Assembly: GCA_964563155.1 (NCBI GenBank) | Contig: CAZLVL010000015.1 | Location: 7,612-71,611 of the forward strand | Length of the DNA: 64,000 nucleotides | Source of the DNA: DUPQ01 sp964563155 | Lineage (GTDB): Bacteria > Bacillota > Clostridia > DUPQ01 | Direction: 5' to 3' | In this document: piece after piece, positions 36,783 through 45,334 of the stretch | How positions within the stretch are numbered: the stretch's first letter is position 1 | Layout of the letters: each line of letters opens with the position of its first letter | Made by a program: the position numbers and the translations under genes | Notes under the pieces: model-generated | The model's database searches: none | What the model was told of the DNA's origin: nothing | What the model saw: only the letters and a program-made list of their open reading frames with translations

Positions 36783-38562
36783 TGTTTTCTTCCTTTTTAA
36801 TAAGTGCAATGTGTAAGTCCTCTAATTGAGCTGGATCTACTAGATTGGGAGCATCTGTAACTGGACAAATACCACTTTGTATTTTAGGAAAAGCAATAAC
36901 ATCTCTAATATTTTCAGTGTTTGTAATGCTCATAACCAGTCTATCTAAACCATAAGCCATTCCACCATGAGGAGGTGTTCCATACTTTAAAGCTTTTAGT
37001 AAAAATCCAAAGGATTCTTCAGCAGCTTCTTTTGTAAAACCTAAAGCTTTTAAGATTCTTTCTTGGAAATCACTGTCATGGATTCTAATTGAACCTCCGC
37101 CCATTTCTGTTCCATTTAAAACTATGTCATAGGCTTTTGCTCTTACTCTACCAGGATCTGATTCAAGAAACTCAATATCCTCATCCATTGGTGCAGTAAA
37201 GGGGTGATGTTTAGCATAATATCGTTGATCTTCTTCATCATATTCCAATAATGGAAACTCAGTTACCCAAAGAAATTCATACTTATCTTCATCAATTAAA
37301 TCTAATCTTTTGCCCATCTCAACCCTTAGGGCTCCTAGGGAATCAAAAACTACATTGTTTTTGTCTGCAATAATAAGGATTAAGTCTCCACTTTCTCCAT
37401 CTAGTCTTTCTTTTAAAAGTTCTACATGTTTTTCACTTAAAAACTTAGCAATAGAGCCACTTATACCATCTTCACCAATCTTAAACCAGGCTAGACCTTT
37501 TGCTCCATAGTCTTTTACAAAGTCGGTTAACTTGTCTATATCTTTTCTAGATAAGTTTTCAGCACCTTTTGCATTTATTCCTCTAATTGATCCTTTACTT
37601 TCTAATGCCCCATTAAAGACTTGAAAATCTGTATCATTTAAAATATCACTTAAATCCTTAAGCTCCATGGAAAAACGCATATCAGGCTTATCAGAGCCAA
37701 ACCTATCCATGGCTTCATTATATGGCATTCTTCTAAAAGGTATTTCTATATCCAAATCTAGGGTCTTTTTAAATAAGCTTTTCAAGAATCTTTCATTGAC
37801 TTCAATAATGTCATCAATTTCTACAAAACTCATTTCCAGGTCTATTTGTGTAAACTCTGGCTGTCTGTTTGCTCTGAGGTCTTCGTCTCTAAAACACTTT
37901 ACTATTTGATAATATCTATCCAAGCCAGAAATCATCAATAGTTGTTTTAATAATTGAGGTGATTGAGGTAAGGCATAAAATTTCCCTTTATTAACCCTGC
38001 TAGGAACCAAAAAGTCTCTAGCTCCTTCTGGGGTGCTTCTTGTTAAAATAGGTGTTTCCACCTCTATAAATCCATTGTCATTAAAAAAGTTATGAACTAT
38101 TGAGGTAATTTCATTTCTTTTTAAAAGATATTTTTGCTGGCTAGGTTTTCTCAAATCCAGGTATCTATATTGTAATCTTAGAAGCTCTTTAGTTGGGGTG
38201 TTTTCAGCCATATCAATAGGAGGAACATCGCTTTTTGAAAGAATCTTTAGCTCTTCACATTCAATCTCAATATCTCCAGTTGGAATATTGGGGTTTTTGT
38301 CTTCTCTTTCATTAACTCTTCCTACTACAGAAATTACATATTCATTTTTAAGCTCTAAGGCCTTGTTATATAACTCTTCATCTTTTTCTTGTCTAAAGAC
38401 CAGTTGCAAAATACCGCTTCTGTCTCGAAGATCACAAAAAATTAAGCTTCCTAGATTTCTGCTACGATTTACCCAACCCATAACCTTTATGGTTTGTCCT
38501 ATATTATCCATATTGAAATCAGCACAATATCCACTTCTATTAAAACCCTTATTGCTTTGCAT
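36769..38562 (-). CDS. aspS: Aspartyl-tRNA synthetase
   Basis: Charges tRNA-Asp. 597 residues, bacterial type with OB anticodon domain (GWVNRSRNLGSLIFCDLRDRSG), class II motif 2 with FRDEDLRANRQPEFTQIDLEMSF, the GAD insertion domain (about 300-420), and motif 3 GGMAYGLDRLVM. Start set at ATG 38562 with GAGGT upstream; the 8 preceding codons lie in the hisS end. Follows hisS in the standard hisS-aspS order. Whether it is discriminating or also charges tRNA-Asn cannot be read by eye. Confidence 0.98.
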   Translation of the reverse strand: MQSNKGFNRSGYCADFNMDNIGQTIKVMGWVNRSRNLGSLIFCDLRDRSGILQLVFRQEKDEELYNKALELKNEYVISVVGRVNEREDKNPNIPTGDIEIECEELKILSKSDVPPIDMAENTPTKELLRLQYRYLDLRKPSQQKYLLKRNEITSIVHNFFNDNGFIEVETPILTRSTPEGARDFLVPSRVNKGKFYALPQSPQLLKQLLMISGLDRYYQIVKCFRDEDLRANRQPEFTQIDLEMSFVEIDDIIEVNERFLKSLFKKTLDLDIEIPFRRMPYNEAMDRFGSDKPDMRFSMELKDLSDILNDTDFQVFNGALESKGSIRGINAKGAENLSRKDIDKLTDFVKDYGAKGLAWFKIGEDGISGSIAKFLSEKHVELLKERLDGESGDLILIIADKNNVVFDSLGALRVEMGKRLDLIDEDKYEFLWVTEFPLLEYDEEDQRYYAKHHPFTAPMDEDIEFLESDPGRVRAKAYDIVLNGTEMGGGSIRIHDSDFQERILKALGFTKEAAEESFGFLLKALKYGTPPHGGMAYGLDRLVMSITNTENIRDVIAFPKIQSGICPVTDAPNLVDPAQLEDLHIALIKKEENNDNE

Positions 38563-38569
38563 ATTTACC

Positions 38570-39832
38570 TCAAATTTTATTCTCAATTATTCTTTTTACT
38601 ATAGAATCGATACTAATTTCCTTAGTTTCTTGATTCTCCATATTTTTTATTATTGTTTTGTTGCTTTCAATTTCATTTTCACCTAGAACAATATGATATT
38701 TAGCATTCTTTTTATCTGCAAACTTTAATTGTCCCTTTAAACTTCTGCTATTTATATCAAATTCTGCATATACTTCATTGTTTCTTAATTCAGTAACCAA
38801 TTTTCTAGCAAGCTTAGCAGCCTTTTCTCCATGATAAGCTATAAAAAGGACTGGATTTTTTCTTACAGGTGCAATAAAACCAGAGTTTTCCATAGTATCT
38901 AATAGTCTTTCAAGCCCTATTGCAAAACCAATACCTGGGGCATCACTGCCTCCTAGGTCTTCTACTAAACTATCATATCTGCCACCAGCACAAATAGTAT
39001 TTTGAGCACCGATTCCTTCTGCCATAAATTCAAAAACTGTTCTAACATAGTAATCTAACCCTCTTACAATTTTTTTGTTTACAACAAATGGTACATTCAT
39101 TTCAGACAAACCTGTTTCTACTTGGTCAAAATGATCTTTACATCCTTCACAAACATGGTCTAAGAGCATGGGTGCGCCGCTAGAGATTTCTCTACATTTT
39201 TCAACCTTACAATCTAAAAGTCTCATGGGGTTAGTATCAAAACGCCTTTGGCAGTCATTGCACAAATCATCCAATTTATCCTTGTAAAAGTCCTTTAAAA
39301 GCTCATTGTACTTTGGTCTACACTCTTTGCAACCAATGCTATTTATATTAAGCTGAACATCCTTTAATTTCATAAGAGAAAAGAAATGATTTAGCATAAC
39401 TAAAATCTCTATGTCAGCATCCGGACTTTGGGTTCCTAAAACTTCAGCCCCTATTTGATTAAACTCCCTATATCTTCCCTTTTGCACATTTTCATATCTA
39501 TAGGCTGTAATGTCATAGTATAGTTTAATTGGCTGGGGTAAAGATGACATGCCATTTTCAATATAGCTTCGTACCACTGAGGCAGTGCCTTCAGGACGCA
39601 AGGTAAGAGATCTACCTCCCTTATCTAAAAAGGTATACATCTCTTTTTGTACTATGTCTGTTGTGTCCCCTACTCCCCTTTGAAATAATTCAGTATATTC
39701 AAATACTGGAAATCGTATCTCGTCAAAACCATAGTTTTCCAAGATTTTCGCAAAGGTATTTTGAACATATTTATACTTTTGAATCTCTTGGGGCAATATG
39801 TCTTTAGTACCTTTTGGTATTGATATTTTCAT
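38570..39832 (-). CDS. hisS: Histidyl-tRNA synthetase
   Basis: Charges tRNA-His. 420 residues. Class II motifs: PKGTKDILP at the N terminus, motif 2 TLRPEGTASVVRSY, histidine motif GLDYYVRTVFEF, motif 3 GIGFAIGLERLL, and a C-terminal anticodon-binding domain ending in VKRIIENKI. It has an internal four-Cys cluster (CKEC, CNDC, CEGC region, about 160-230) seen in part of the family. ATG at 39832 has GGAGGAAG upstream. No T-box is visible in the 140-nt leader. Confidence 0.98.
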   Translation of the reverse strand: MKISIPKGTKDILPQEIQKYKYVQNTFAKILENYGFDEIRFPVFEYTELFQRGVGDTTDIVQKEMYTFLDKGGRSLTLRPEGTASVVRSYIENGMSSLPQPIKLYYDITAYRYENVQKGRYREFNQIGAEVLGTQSPDADIEILVMLNHFFSLMKLKDVQLNINSIGCKECRPKYNELLKDFYKDKLDDLCNDCQRRFDTNPMRLLDCKVEKCREISSGAPMLLDHVCEGCKDHFDQVETGLSEMNVPFVVNKKIVRGLDYYVRTVFEFMAEGIGAQNTICAGGRYDSLVEDLGGSDAPGIGFAIGLERLLDTMENSGFIAPVRKNPVLFIAYHGEKAAKLARKLVTELRNNEVYAEFDINSRSLKGQLKFADKKNAKYHIVLGENEIESNKTIIKNMENQETKEISIDSIVKRIIENKI

Positions 39833-39917
39833 TACTTCCTCCTGTACGGAATTCTTCTAAAATGTATCTTGATTTACAAGCATAAGAAACATAAAGATAA
39901 ACTTCTTCCGTTTTGTT

Positions 39918-39946
39918 ATTTAATATCAAATAGGCTTTTTTGTCAA
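39918..39946 (-). promoter_or_regulatory. Promoter of hisS-aspS
   Basis: Minus-strand TTGACA (39941-39946) is a consensus -35; the -10 is weaker, TTAAAT at 39918-39923 with 17-bp spacing. The ~75-nt leader contains a 6-bp inverted repeat (39846-39851 with 39906-39911) but no T-box consensus. Confidence 0.5.
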
Positions 39947-39975
39947 GATACCCCTATTAAGGCTTACAAAAAAAA

Positions 39976-41058
39976 CTACTCACAAATCTCTTTTAGTTGA
40001 TCTAAAATATCCTTATTATTAGTGAGATAAAAACTTCTCATCATATCATTTCCAAGGGCATCTTTAACATTTGTATTAATAGTTTCTTCATGACCCTTTA
40101 AGGTATGAAATGAAACATTATTCAAGTCTTGCTTTAAAGCATATGTAATGTATGAAGATAAAACATCTTTACTTAAATTAGTTCTAATATTTGCCTTGGA
40201 AATTTCAATTACAGAAGATATATTTGATAGGCTAAAGGCCTTTCTTAATATAGTTTTAATCATAACCTGTTGTCTTTTAATTCTGGCAATATCTGAAACT
40301 CCATCATATCCAACACCTTGTCTAAATCTTAAGAATTTAACAACATCCTCTCCACTTAAAGTTTGATAACCAGCAAAAATCTCAATATGGAGTTCTGCTC
40401 CTTCAGTAAAGTCATGATAAATCATATCAAAGGGAATTTCATACTCTATACCCCCTATAGCATCTACAACCTGCTCTATGGTGTCATAGGAGATTCTTAC
40501 ATAGTAATCCATATCAATACCTAGCAAAACCTCACAAGCTCCTAAAAGGGCCATAGAGGACTCTGCATCACTTAGATTAAGTAAGGTGCCATTATCAAAT
40601 TGATTGTAATAGGAGTTAATTTTCCAATGATCAGGATGGTCCCTGTCTGCATCTGCATACCTTAGATAGGTGTCTCTAGGAATACTTAAAAAGTCAGTTT
40701 TTCCTTTTGTTTTATTTATAATGGCTACCCAAACAGTGTCTGCTAAGTTATAGTCTGCAAGTCCAAACAACAAGATGAAGTCTATATCATCTTCTGGAGA
40801 ATAGACTAAGGGTAAATCATTAGGTTCTTCTTCAATTGGTTCTTTTCCTGGGTTATCTCCATTTTGAGGAGGTAGGGTTATGGTTTCAACCACATTAGTT
40901 GATGTTGGCTTAGGGGTCTCATATATTTCTGAATGCATCATATCCAAAAATATGAAGATTGCTATTGCCATACAAAGTATTAAAAGGGCTAGTGATGACA
41001 GTATAATTATACTTTTTTTAGGCTTACCGGTTTTTCTTTCTGTTTTTGCAACACTCAT
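39976..41058 (-). CDS. LCP (LytR-CpsA-Psr) family glycopolymer transferase
   Basis: 360-residue membrane protein that in its family attaches teichoic-acid-like or capsule polymers to peptidoglycan. N-terminal TM helix (about 18-39), Pro/Glu-rich linker (45-90), LCP domain. Conserved LSIPRDTYL and RFRQG..DIARIKRQQ retain the lipid-pyrophosphate-binding arginines of the second half. The usual GxDSR...RSDT motif reads GLADYNLADT, so the first-half Arg residues are missing while the Asp before Thr is kept. ATG 41058 has AGGAG upstream. It lies 17 bp after pgi. Confidence 0.87.
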   Translation of the reverse strand: MSVAKTERKTGKPKKSIIILSSLALLILCMAIAIFIFLDMMHSEIYETPKPTSTNVVETITLPPQNGDNPGKEPIEEEPNDLPLVYSPEDDIDFILLFGLADYNLADTVWVAIINKTKGKTDFLSIPRDTYLRYADADRDHPDHWKINSYYNQFDNGTLLNLSDAESSMALLGACEVLLGIDMDYYVRISYDTIEQVVDAIGGIEYEIPFDMIYHDFTEGAELHIEIFAGYQTLSGEDVVKFLRFRQGVGYDGVSDIARIKRQQVMIKTILRKAFSLSNISSVIEISKANIRTNLSKDVLSSYITYALKQDLNNVSFHTLKGHEETINTNVKDALGNDMMRSFYLTNNKDILDQLKEICE

Positions 41059-41075
41059 ATAAATAAATTCTCCTA

Positions 41076-42335
41076 TTAAAATCCAGGTTTGCCTAATAAT
41101 TTAAACATACTCTTTTTATATGCTTCAACACCAGGTTGGTCGAAAGGATTAACTCCTAATATATAGCCACTAATTCCACATGCTATTTCGAAAAAGTAAA
41201 CTAACATTCCATAATTAAATGCATCCATTTTGTCAATTTCAATAATGATATTAGGTACTTGTCCACTTAAGTGGGCTAACATAGTTCCTTCCATGGCCTT
41301 ACTATTTACATATTGTAAAGTGCTATCAGCTATATAATTCAAGCCATCTTTATCCTCTTCATCAAAAGGAACCTTAATTGTAGAACCATCATCTTTTACA
41401 TATAATACGGTTTCAAATAAATTTCTAATGCCTTCTTGCACATATTGTCCTAAAGAATGAAGATCTGTTGTATTTATTACACTAGATGGATAAATCCCCT
41501 TATTTTCTTTACCTTCAGATTCTCCATAGAGTTGTTTCCACCATTCACAAAAATATTGCAAGGTTGGATCATAAGCTACCATAATCTCTATAACCCTATT
41601 ATTTTCATACAAGAGATTTCTTATAGCGGCATATTCTAGAGCTTGTTTTTCATTATCTGCTTGTGCTTTTTTAGCACCTTCAATGATTTGGAATATATCT
41701 ATATCTGCTACAGCAATAGGAAGCAATCCACAAGCTGATAAAACACTGTATCTACCTCCAACATCAGAAGGTATTACAAAACTTTTGTAGCCTTCCTTGT
41801 TAGCCATTTGTCTTAAAACTCCAGTATCCTTATCTGTTGTTACATAAATCCTATCTTTAGCCTTCTCATTATATCTTTTTTCTAATTCAGCCTTTAAAAT
41901 TCTAAAAGCAATTGCAGGTTCTGTTGTTGTACCTGATTTGCTAATAACATTCAAAGAAAAATCCTTATCCTTAATATAATCTAAAATATATTCATGATAA
42001 GAACCACTAATATTATTACCAGCAAATATTACTTCTGTTTTACCTTTTTTGTATCCATTAATAGCTTCAATAGCAGACCTTGCTCCTAAATATGAGCCCC
42101 CTATACCAATAACAATTAAAACATCAGAATTTTCCTTTATAGCATCAGCAGCTTCTTGAATTTCTAAAAGTTTATCCTTTGTCATAAGCTGTGGTAGATC
42201 CATCCAACCTAAAAAGTCAGACCCTTTAGAATCTCTTTTTTTCAATGCTTCTAGGGCCTTATTTGCTCTTTCTAAGAAATGTGAATATTCACCATCTTTT
42301 ATAAATTCTTTACATCCTTCAAGATTTACTTTCAT
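41076..42335 (-). CDS. pgi: Glucose-6-phosphate isomerase
   Basis: Interconverts glucose 6-phosphate and fructose 6-phosphate. 419 residues, slightly shorter than the ~450 of typical Firmicutes. Seen: VIGIGGSYLGARSAI, NVISKSGTTTEPAIAFR, DVGGRYSVLSACGLLP and the catalytic-base region QLYGESEGKENKGI; C-terminal GVNPFDQPGVEAYK. ATG at 42335 with GGAGGAAGA; 4-bp overlap (ATGA) with the SSB-like gene upstream. Confidence 0.97.
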   Translation of the reverse strand: MKVNLEGCKEFIKDGEYSHFLERANKALEALKKRDSKGSDFLGWMDLPQLMTKDKLLEIQEAADAIKENSDVLIVIGIGGSYLGARSAIEAINGYKKGKTEVIFAGNNISGSYHEYILDYIKDKDFSLNVISKSGTTTEPAIAFRILKAELEKRYNEKAKDRIYVTTDKDTGVLRQMANKEGYKSFVIPSDVGGRYSVLSACGLLPIAVADIDIFQIIEGAKKAQADNEKQALEYAAIRNLLYENNRVIEIMVAYDPTLQYFCEWWKQLYGESEGKENKGIYPSSVINTTDLHSLGQYVQEGIRNLFETVLYVKDDGSTIKVPFDEEDKDGLNYIADSTLQYVNSKAMEGTMLAHLSGQVPNIIIEIDKMDAFNYGMLVYFFEIACGISGYILGVNPFDQPGVEAYKKSMFKLLGKPGF

Positions 42336-42976
42336 TCTTCCTCCGCTATTTTTTCTAATTTTATAACAGAAACTTCATAGGCAGTTTTTTGTGTTACATT
42401 GCCAAATCTATCTTTTTTCTCATAATCTCTAGATTGAAAGCGACCCCATATTCTTATATTGGTTCCAACTTCCATCTTTTCACAATATTTTGCATTTCTA
42501 CCCCAGGTTATACATGGAATATAGTCACTCTTTTTATATGCCCTATTTATAGCTACCAAAAGGTCACAAATTTCTCTTCCAAAAGGAGTGGTTCTAAAGT
42601 TAGGTTGTCTACAAATAAAGCCATCAAAAAAAACATCGTTCAAGTTATCCAAATCATTAAAGTCTTCTACAATTTGAATTTCTCTTGCAAAGACATTTAT
42701 AATTAATTTTTTTCTGTGACTTCCCTCTTGATTATTGTATGAACGGACCTGCCCATCTATTTTAACTTTGACCCCTATTTTTAATTCTTCTACATCAATT
42801 AAATGACCAGATACTAAAACTGGAATAATATCTGTTTGATTACTAAGTCTACTTACCTCTACATAGGTAGTATAAAAGGATTCTCCATACATCAAATGAT
42901 TAAATACTGGCTCTTTATGAATAGCACCAGCAATAAAAATCTTGTTGTTATTTAAAACTTCCATATCGTTTATCAT
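42332..42976 (-). CDS. Double-OB single-strand DNA-binding protein
   Basis: 214-residue protein made of two SSB-type OB folds: first about residues 8-100 (FIAGAIHKEPVFNH ... VDGQVRSYNN type ending in INVFAREIQIVE), second about 112-210 (DVFFDGFICRQPNFRTTPFGREICDLLVAINR ... IRIWGRFQSRDY ... SVIKLEKI). No acidic C-terminal DDIPF tail for partner binding. This is the ~215-residue clostridial SSB-like family, distinct from the replicative SSB between rpsF and rpsR. Role (competence, repair or plasmid-like maintenance) unknown. Start ATG 42976; AAGGA is about 11 nt upstream. It lies 115 nt downstream of the tRNA-Pro gene. Confidence 0.8.
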   Translation of the reverse strand: MINDMEVLNNNKIFIAGAIHKEPVFNHLMYGESFYTTYVEVSRLSNQTDIIPVLVSGHLIDVEELKIGVKVKIDGQVRSYNNQEGSHRKKLIINVFAREIQIVEDFNDLDNLNDVFFDGFICRQPNFRTTPFGREICDLLVAINRAYKKSDYIPCITWGRNAKYCEKMEVGTNIRIWGRFQSRDYEKKDRFGNVTQKTAYEVSVIKLEKIAEEE

Positions 42977-43091
42977 TTGAGTATCCCGTCCTTCTTTTGT
43001 AATCTTAGAATATGCTCCTTTATCTTAATTTTGTACTGTAAAATAAGTTTAGGATGAAATAAGTATTCTTTTTTCCTCTGTGATAAAAAAA

Positions 43092-43168
43092 TGGTCGGAG
43101 TGACAAGATTCGAACTTGCGACCCCTTGAACCCCATTCAAGTACTCTACCAAACTGAGCCACACCCCG
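43092..43168 (-). tRNA. tRNA-Pro (anticodon GGG)
   Basis: 77 nt with encoded CCA (43092-43094). Acceptor CGGGGTG pairs with CACTCCG; D-stem GCTC/GAGT; anticodon stem CTTGA/TCAAG with loop ATGGGGT, anticodon GGG at 43132-43134; T-arm with TTCGAAT. After the CCA there is a run of seven T. A spurious open frame (42973-43221) crosses it and should be ignored. Confidence 0.95.
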
Positions 43169-43177
43169 ACTTGTTTT

Positions 43178-43205
43178 ATTATAGCTTCAAATAATATTTT
43201 GTCAA
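43178..43205 (-). promoter_or_regulatory. Promoter of tRNA-Pro
   Basis: Perfect consensus hexamers on the minus strand: TTGACA (43200-43205), 16-bp spacer, TATAAT (43178-43183). The predicted transcript start (about 43171) is only 3-4 nt upstream of the mature 5' end. Confidence 0.8.
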
Positions 43206-43231
43206 CATTATCCAAGGCCATAATAGGTCAT

Positions 43232-44341
43232 TTATTTATCCTCCATATCACTAACTTCTTCCTCTTCTTCTGAGCCTAAATCTTCTTTGTCAACTTCAGT
43301 TCCTTCTTCAGCTTCATCTTCTGTTTCTTCTTTACTACCAATGTAGGTATCTTTGTCTTCAAATAGTTCTTTATAATCAGAATGGCCTGTTCTTGTTTCA
43401 TCTTCATCTATTAAGGCTTTTAAGAATAAACTCTTATCTTTTGCTCTAAGTATGGAAATAATCAATAACATTGATCCAAAGAATATGGCACTTATAAGAG
43501 CTAGCAATCTAGATAATTTTATATCTGTATTAAACAGATAAAGTGGGTCAATTCTAATTCCTTCAATAAAGAATCTATAGACACCATAAGCTGTTGCATA
43601 TATAGCTAAAGATCTACCATTAAAATACTTTCCATTTCTGCCTATTAATACTAGAAGTAAAAACAAGGAGAAATTTAAAACAAATTCGTAAAAGAAGGTA
43701 GGATGAACACCTATATAGCTAAAGGTAGAGTCATTAACCTTAGCCATTAAATCTGTGGTTACTAGACCCATTCTATAAAGTTCTTCTTCAATAGAACCTG
43801 CCACATTTCCACCAATTTTCATGCTTGTCATGGCAAAGTTACTTAAGAAACTTCCAGGATTAATAGGTAGTCCATAAGCTTCTTTGTTTATAAAGTTACC
43901 CCATCTTCCAATTGCTTGAGCTAGGGCAATATATGGAACCGCTAAATCAGCCAGTTTTAGAAAGTTTATTTTCTTAATTTTGCAATAAATTGCTGCTGCT
44001 GCAAACCCACCAATTAAAGCTCCAAAAATGGACATACCACCGTCTCTAACATTTAATATGTCACCCATAGTCCATTCTTGGTCTAAGCGACCTACTACAT
44101 ACATAAGTCTTGCAAAAACAACACCTGCAATAATTCCTATTAAACTAATATTTAAGATATCATCTTCACTTATCCCATATTTCTTTGAAGCTTTAAGGAC
44201 TAATATAACAGCTAGAGTAACTGCTACAGCTATAATTAAACCATACCAATACACATTGAATCTTCCAATGCTAAAGGCAGTTCTACTAACATAAACTTCT
44301 AAGCCACCAAATAAATTAGGAAAAGAAATAACACTTTTCAT
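43232..44341 (-). CDS. lgt: Prolipoprotein diacylglyceryl transferase, with acidic C-terminal tail
   Basis: Transfers diacylglycerol from phosphatidylglycerol to the lipobox Cys of prolipoproteins in the membrane. 369 residues; about seven transmembrane helices, with the Lgt signature GRWGNFINKEAYG and conserved RDGGMSIFGALIGG. The catalytic core ends near residue 300. The last ~55 residues are hydrophilic and strongly acidic (ending in EEEEEVSDMEDK), an extension absent from most Lgt proteins. ATG at 44341 with AAGGGGTG. Last gene of the large supercluster, 44 bp after ribF. Confidence 0.96.
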   Translation of the reverse strand: MKSVISFPNLFGGLEVYVSRTAFSIGRFNVYWYGLIIAVAVTLAVILVLKASKKYGISEDDILNISLIGIIAGVVFARLMYVVGRLDQEWTMGDILNVRDGGMSIFGALIGGFAAAAIYCKIKKINFLKLADLAVPYIALAQAIGRWGNFINKEAYGLPINPGSFLSNFAMTSMKIGGNVAGSIEEELYRMGLVTTDLMAKVNDSTFSYIGVHPTFFYEFVLNFSLFLLLVLIGRNGKYFNGRSLAIYATAYGVYRFFIEGIRIDPLYLFNTDIKLSRLLALISAIFFGSMLLIISILRAKDKSLFLKALIDEDETRTGHSDYKELFEDKDTYIGSKEETEDEAEEGTEVDKEDLGSEEEEEVSDMEDK

Positions 44342-44385
44342 TTAAACACCCCTTCTGTGATTAAAAATATATATTAAAAAGTATA

Positions 44386-45315
44386 CTACTCGTCAATTTC
44401 ATTTACAAGTAAAATATCCTTTTCAATAGCTTCAATCAACTTTTCTTTATTTTCAAATTTTTTTTCTTCTCTTATAAAATCTAATAATTCAACTGTAATT
44501 TCTTGATTGTATAAATCAAAATTCTTCTTATCTAATATATGAGTTTCAAAATACACTCTATTATCTATCCTACTTTCAAAGGTAGGTTTAATACCAATGC
44601 TAGTTATACTTTTATATACCTTATCTCCAATATGGGTATTGGAAGCATAAACACCAAATTTAGGAATAACTAGCTCTTCATTCATGTATATATTTGCTGT
44701 TGGATATCCTAGAACAATACCCTGTCTATCACCATGCTCTACTAAACCGGTTACAAAGTATGGCCTACCTAGCAGTTGATTTGCCTTTTTAACTTCACCT
44801 TCTTGTAAATATTTTCTTATTAAAGTAGAACTTATGGTTAAATCACCCATACAGATTTTTTCAATTGCTATTACTTCTATATCATATTGGCTACACAGGC
44901 TTTTTAAAGTGTTAATATCACCTTTTCCCTTGTTTCCAAACCTATAATCAAACCCAGTTATAACAACCTTGGCATTTAATTTGTTTTTTAAATATTTTTC
45001 TACAAAATCTTCAGGTTCTGTCTGGGCATATTCTTTATTGAACTCTTCTATATAAGTAAAATCTAAGCCAAGCTGGCTTAAAAGACGCAATTTATCTTGA
45101 AACCTTATAATTAGTTTTGGCCCTTGTGCTTGTAGTACACTCATGGGATGTTTATCAAAGATATAAGCTAAAGAATAAATTGATTTTTCTTTTGCTAAGT
45201 CCACCGCTTCTTTAATGAGTCTTTTATGGGCAATATGGAGCCCATCAAAGTTACCCAAGGCTACAACAGTTTTTTTAGGAAAGGAAAAATCGTCTTTTTT
45301 ATAAATTATCTTCAT
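44386..45315 (-). CDS. ribF: Bifunctional riboflavin kinase/FAD synthetase
   Basis: Makes FMN and FAD. 309 residues. N-terminal adenylyltransferase domain: ALGNFDGLHIAHKRLI (HIGH-like), GFDYRFGNKGKGD and ISSTLIRKYL; C-terminal kinase domain: GIVLGYPTANIYM with the Thr-Ala-Asn motif, and VYASNTHIGDKVYKS. ATG at 45315 with AGCAGGTAAT upstream. Canonical position after truB. Confidence 0.97.
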   Translation of the reverse strand: MKIIYKKDDFSFPKKTVVALGNFDGLHIAHKRLIKEAVDLAKEKSIYSLAYIFDKHPMSVLQAQGPKLIIRFQDKLRLLSQLGLDFTYIEEFNKEYAQTEPEDFVEKYLKNKLNAKVVITGFDYRFGNKGKGDINTLKSLCSQYDIEVIAIEKICMGDLTISSTLIRKYLQEGEVKKANQLLGRPYFVTGLVEHGDRQGIVLGYPTANIYMNEELVIPKFGVYASNTHIGDKVYKSITSIGIKPTFESRIDNRVYFETHILDKKNFDLYNQEITVELLDFIREEKKFENKEKLIEAIEKDILLVNEIDE

Positions 45316-45334
45316 ACATTACCTGCTTTACAAA

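Noticed and set aside
39833..39975. Possible T-box or riboswitch in the hisS leader
   Set aside because: The leader is only about 75 nt from the promoter, lacks the T-box consensus and any terminator; only a 6-bp inverted repeat with a long loop is present.
42973..43221. 82-codon minus-strand frame between the SSB-like gene and lgt
   Set aside because: It runs through the tRNA-Pro gene and its promoter, has no ribosome binding site, and encodes nothing recognisable.
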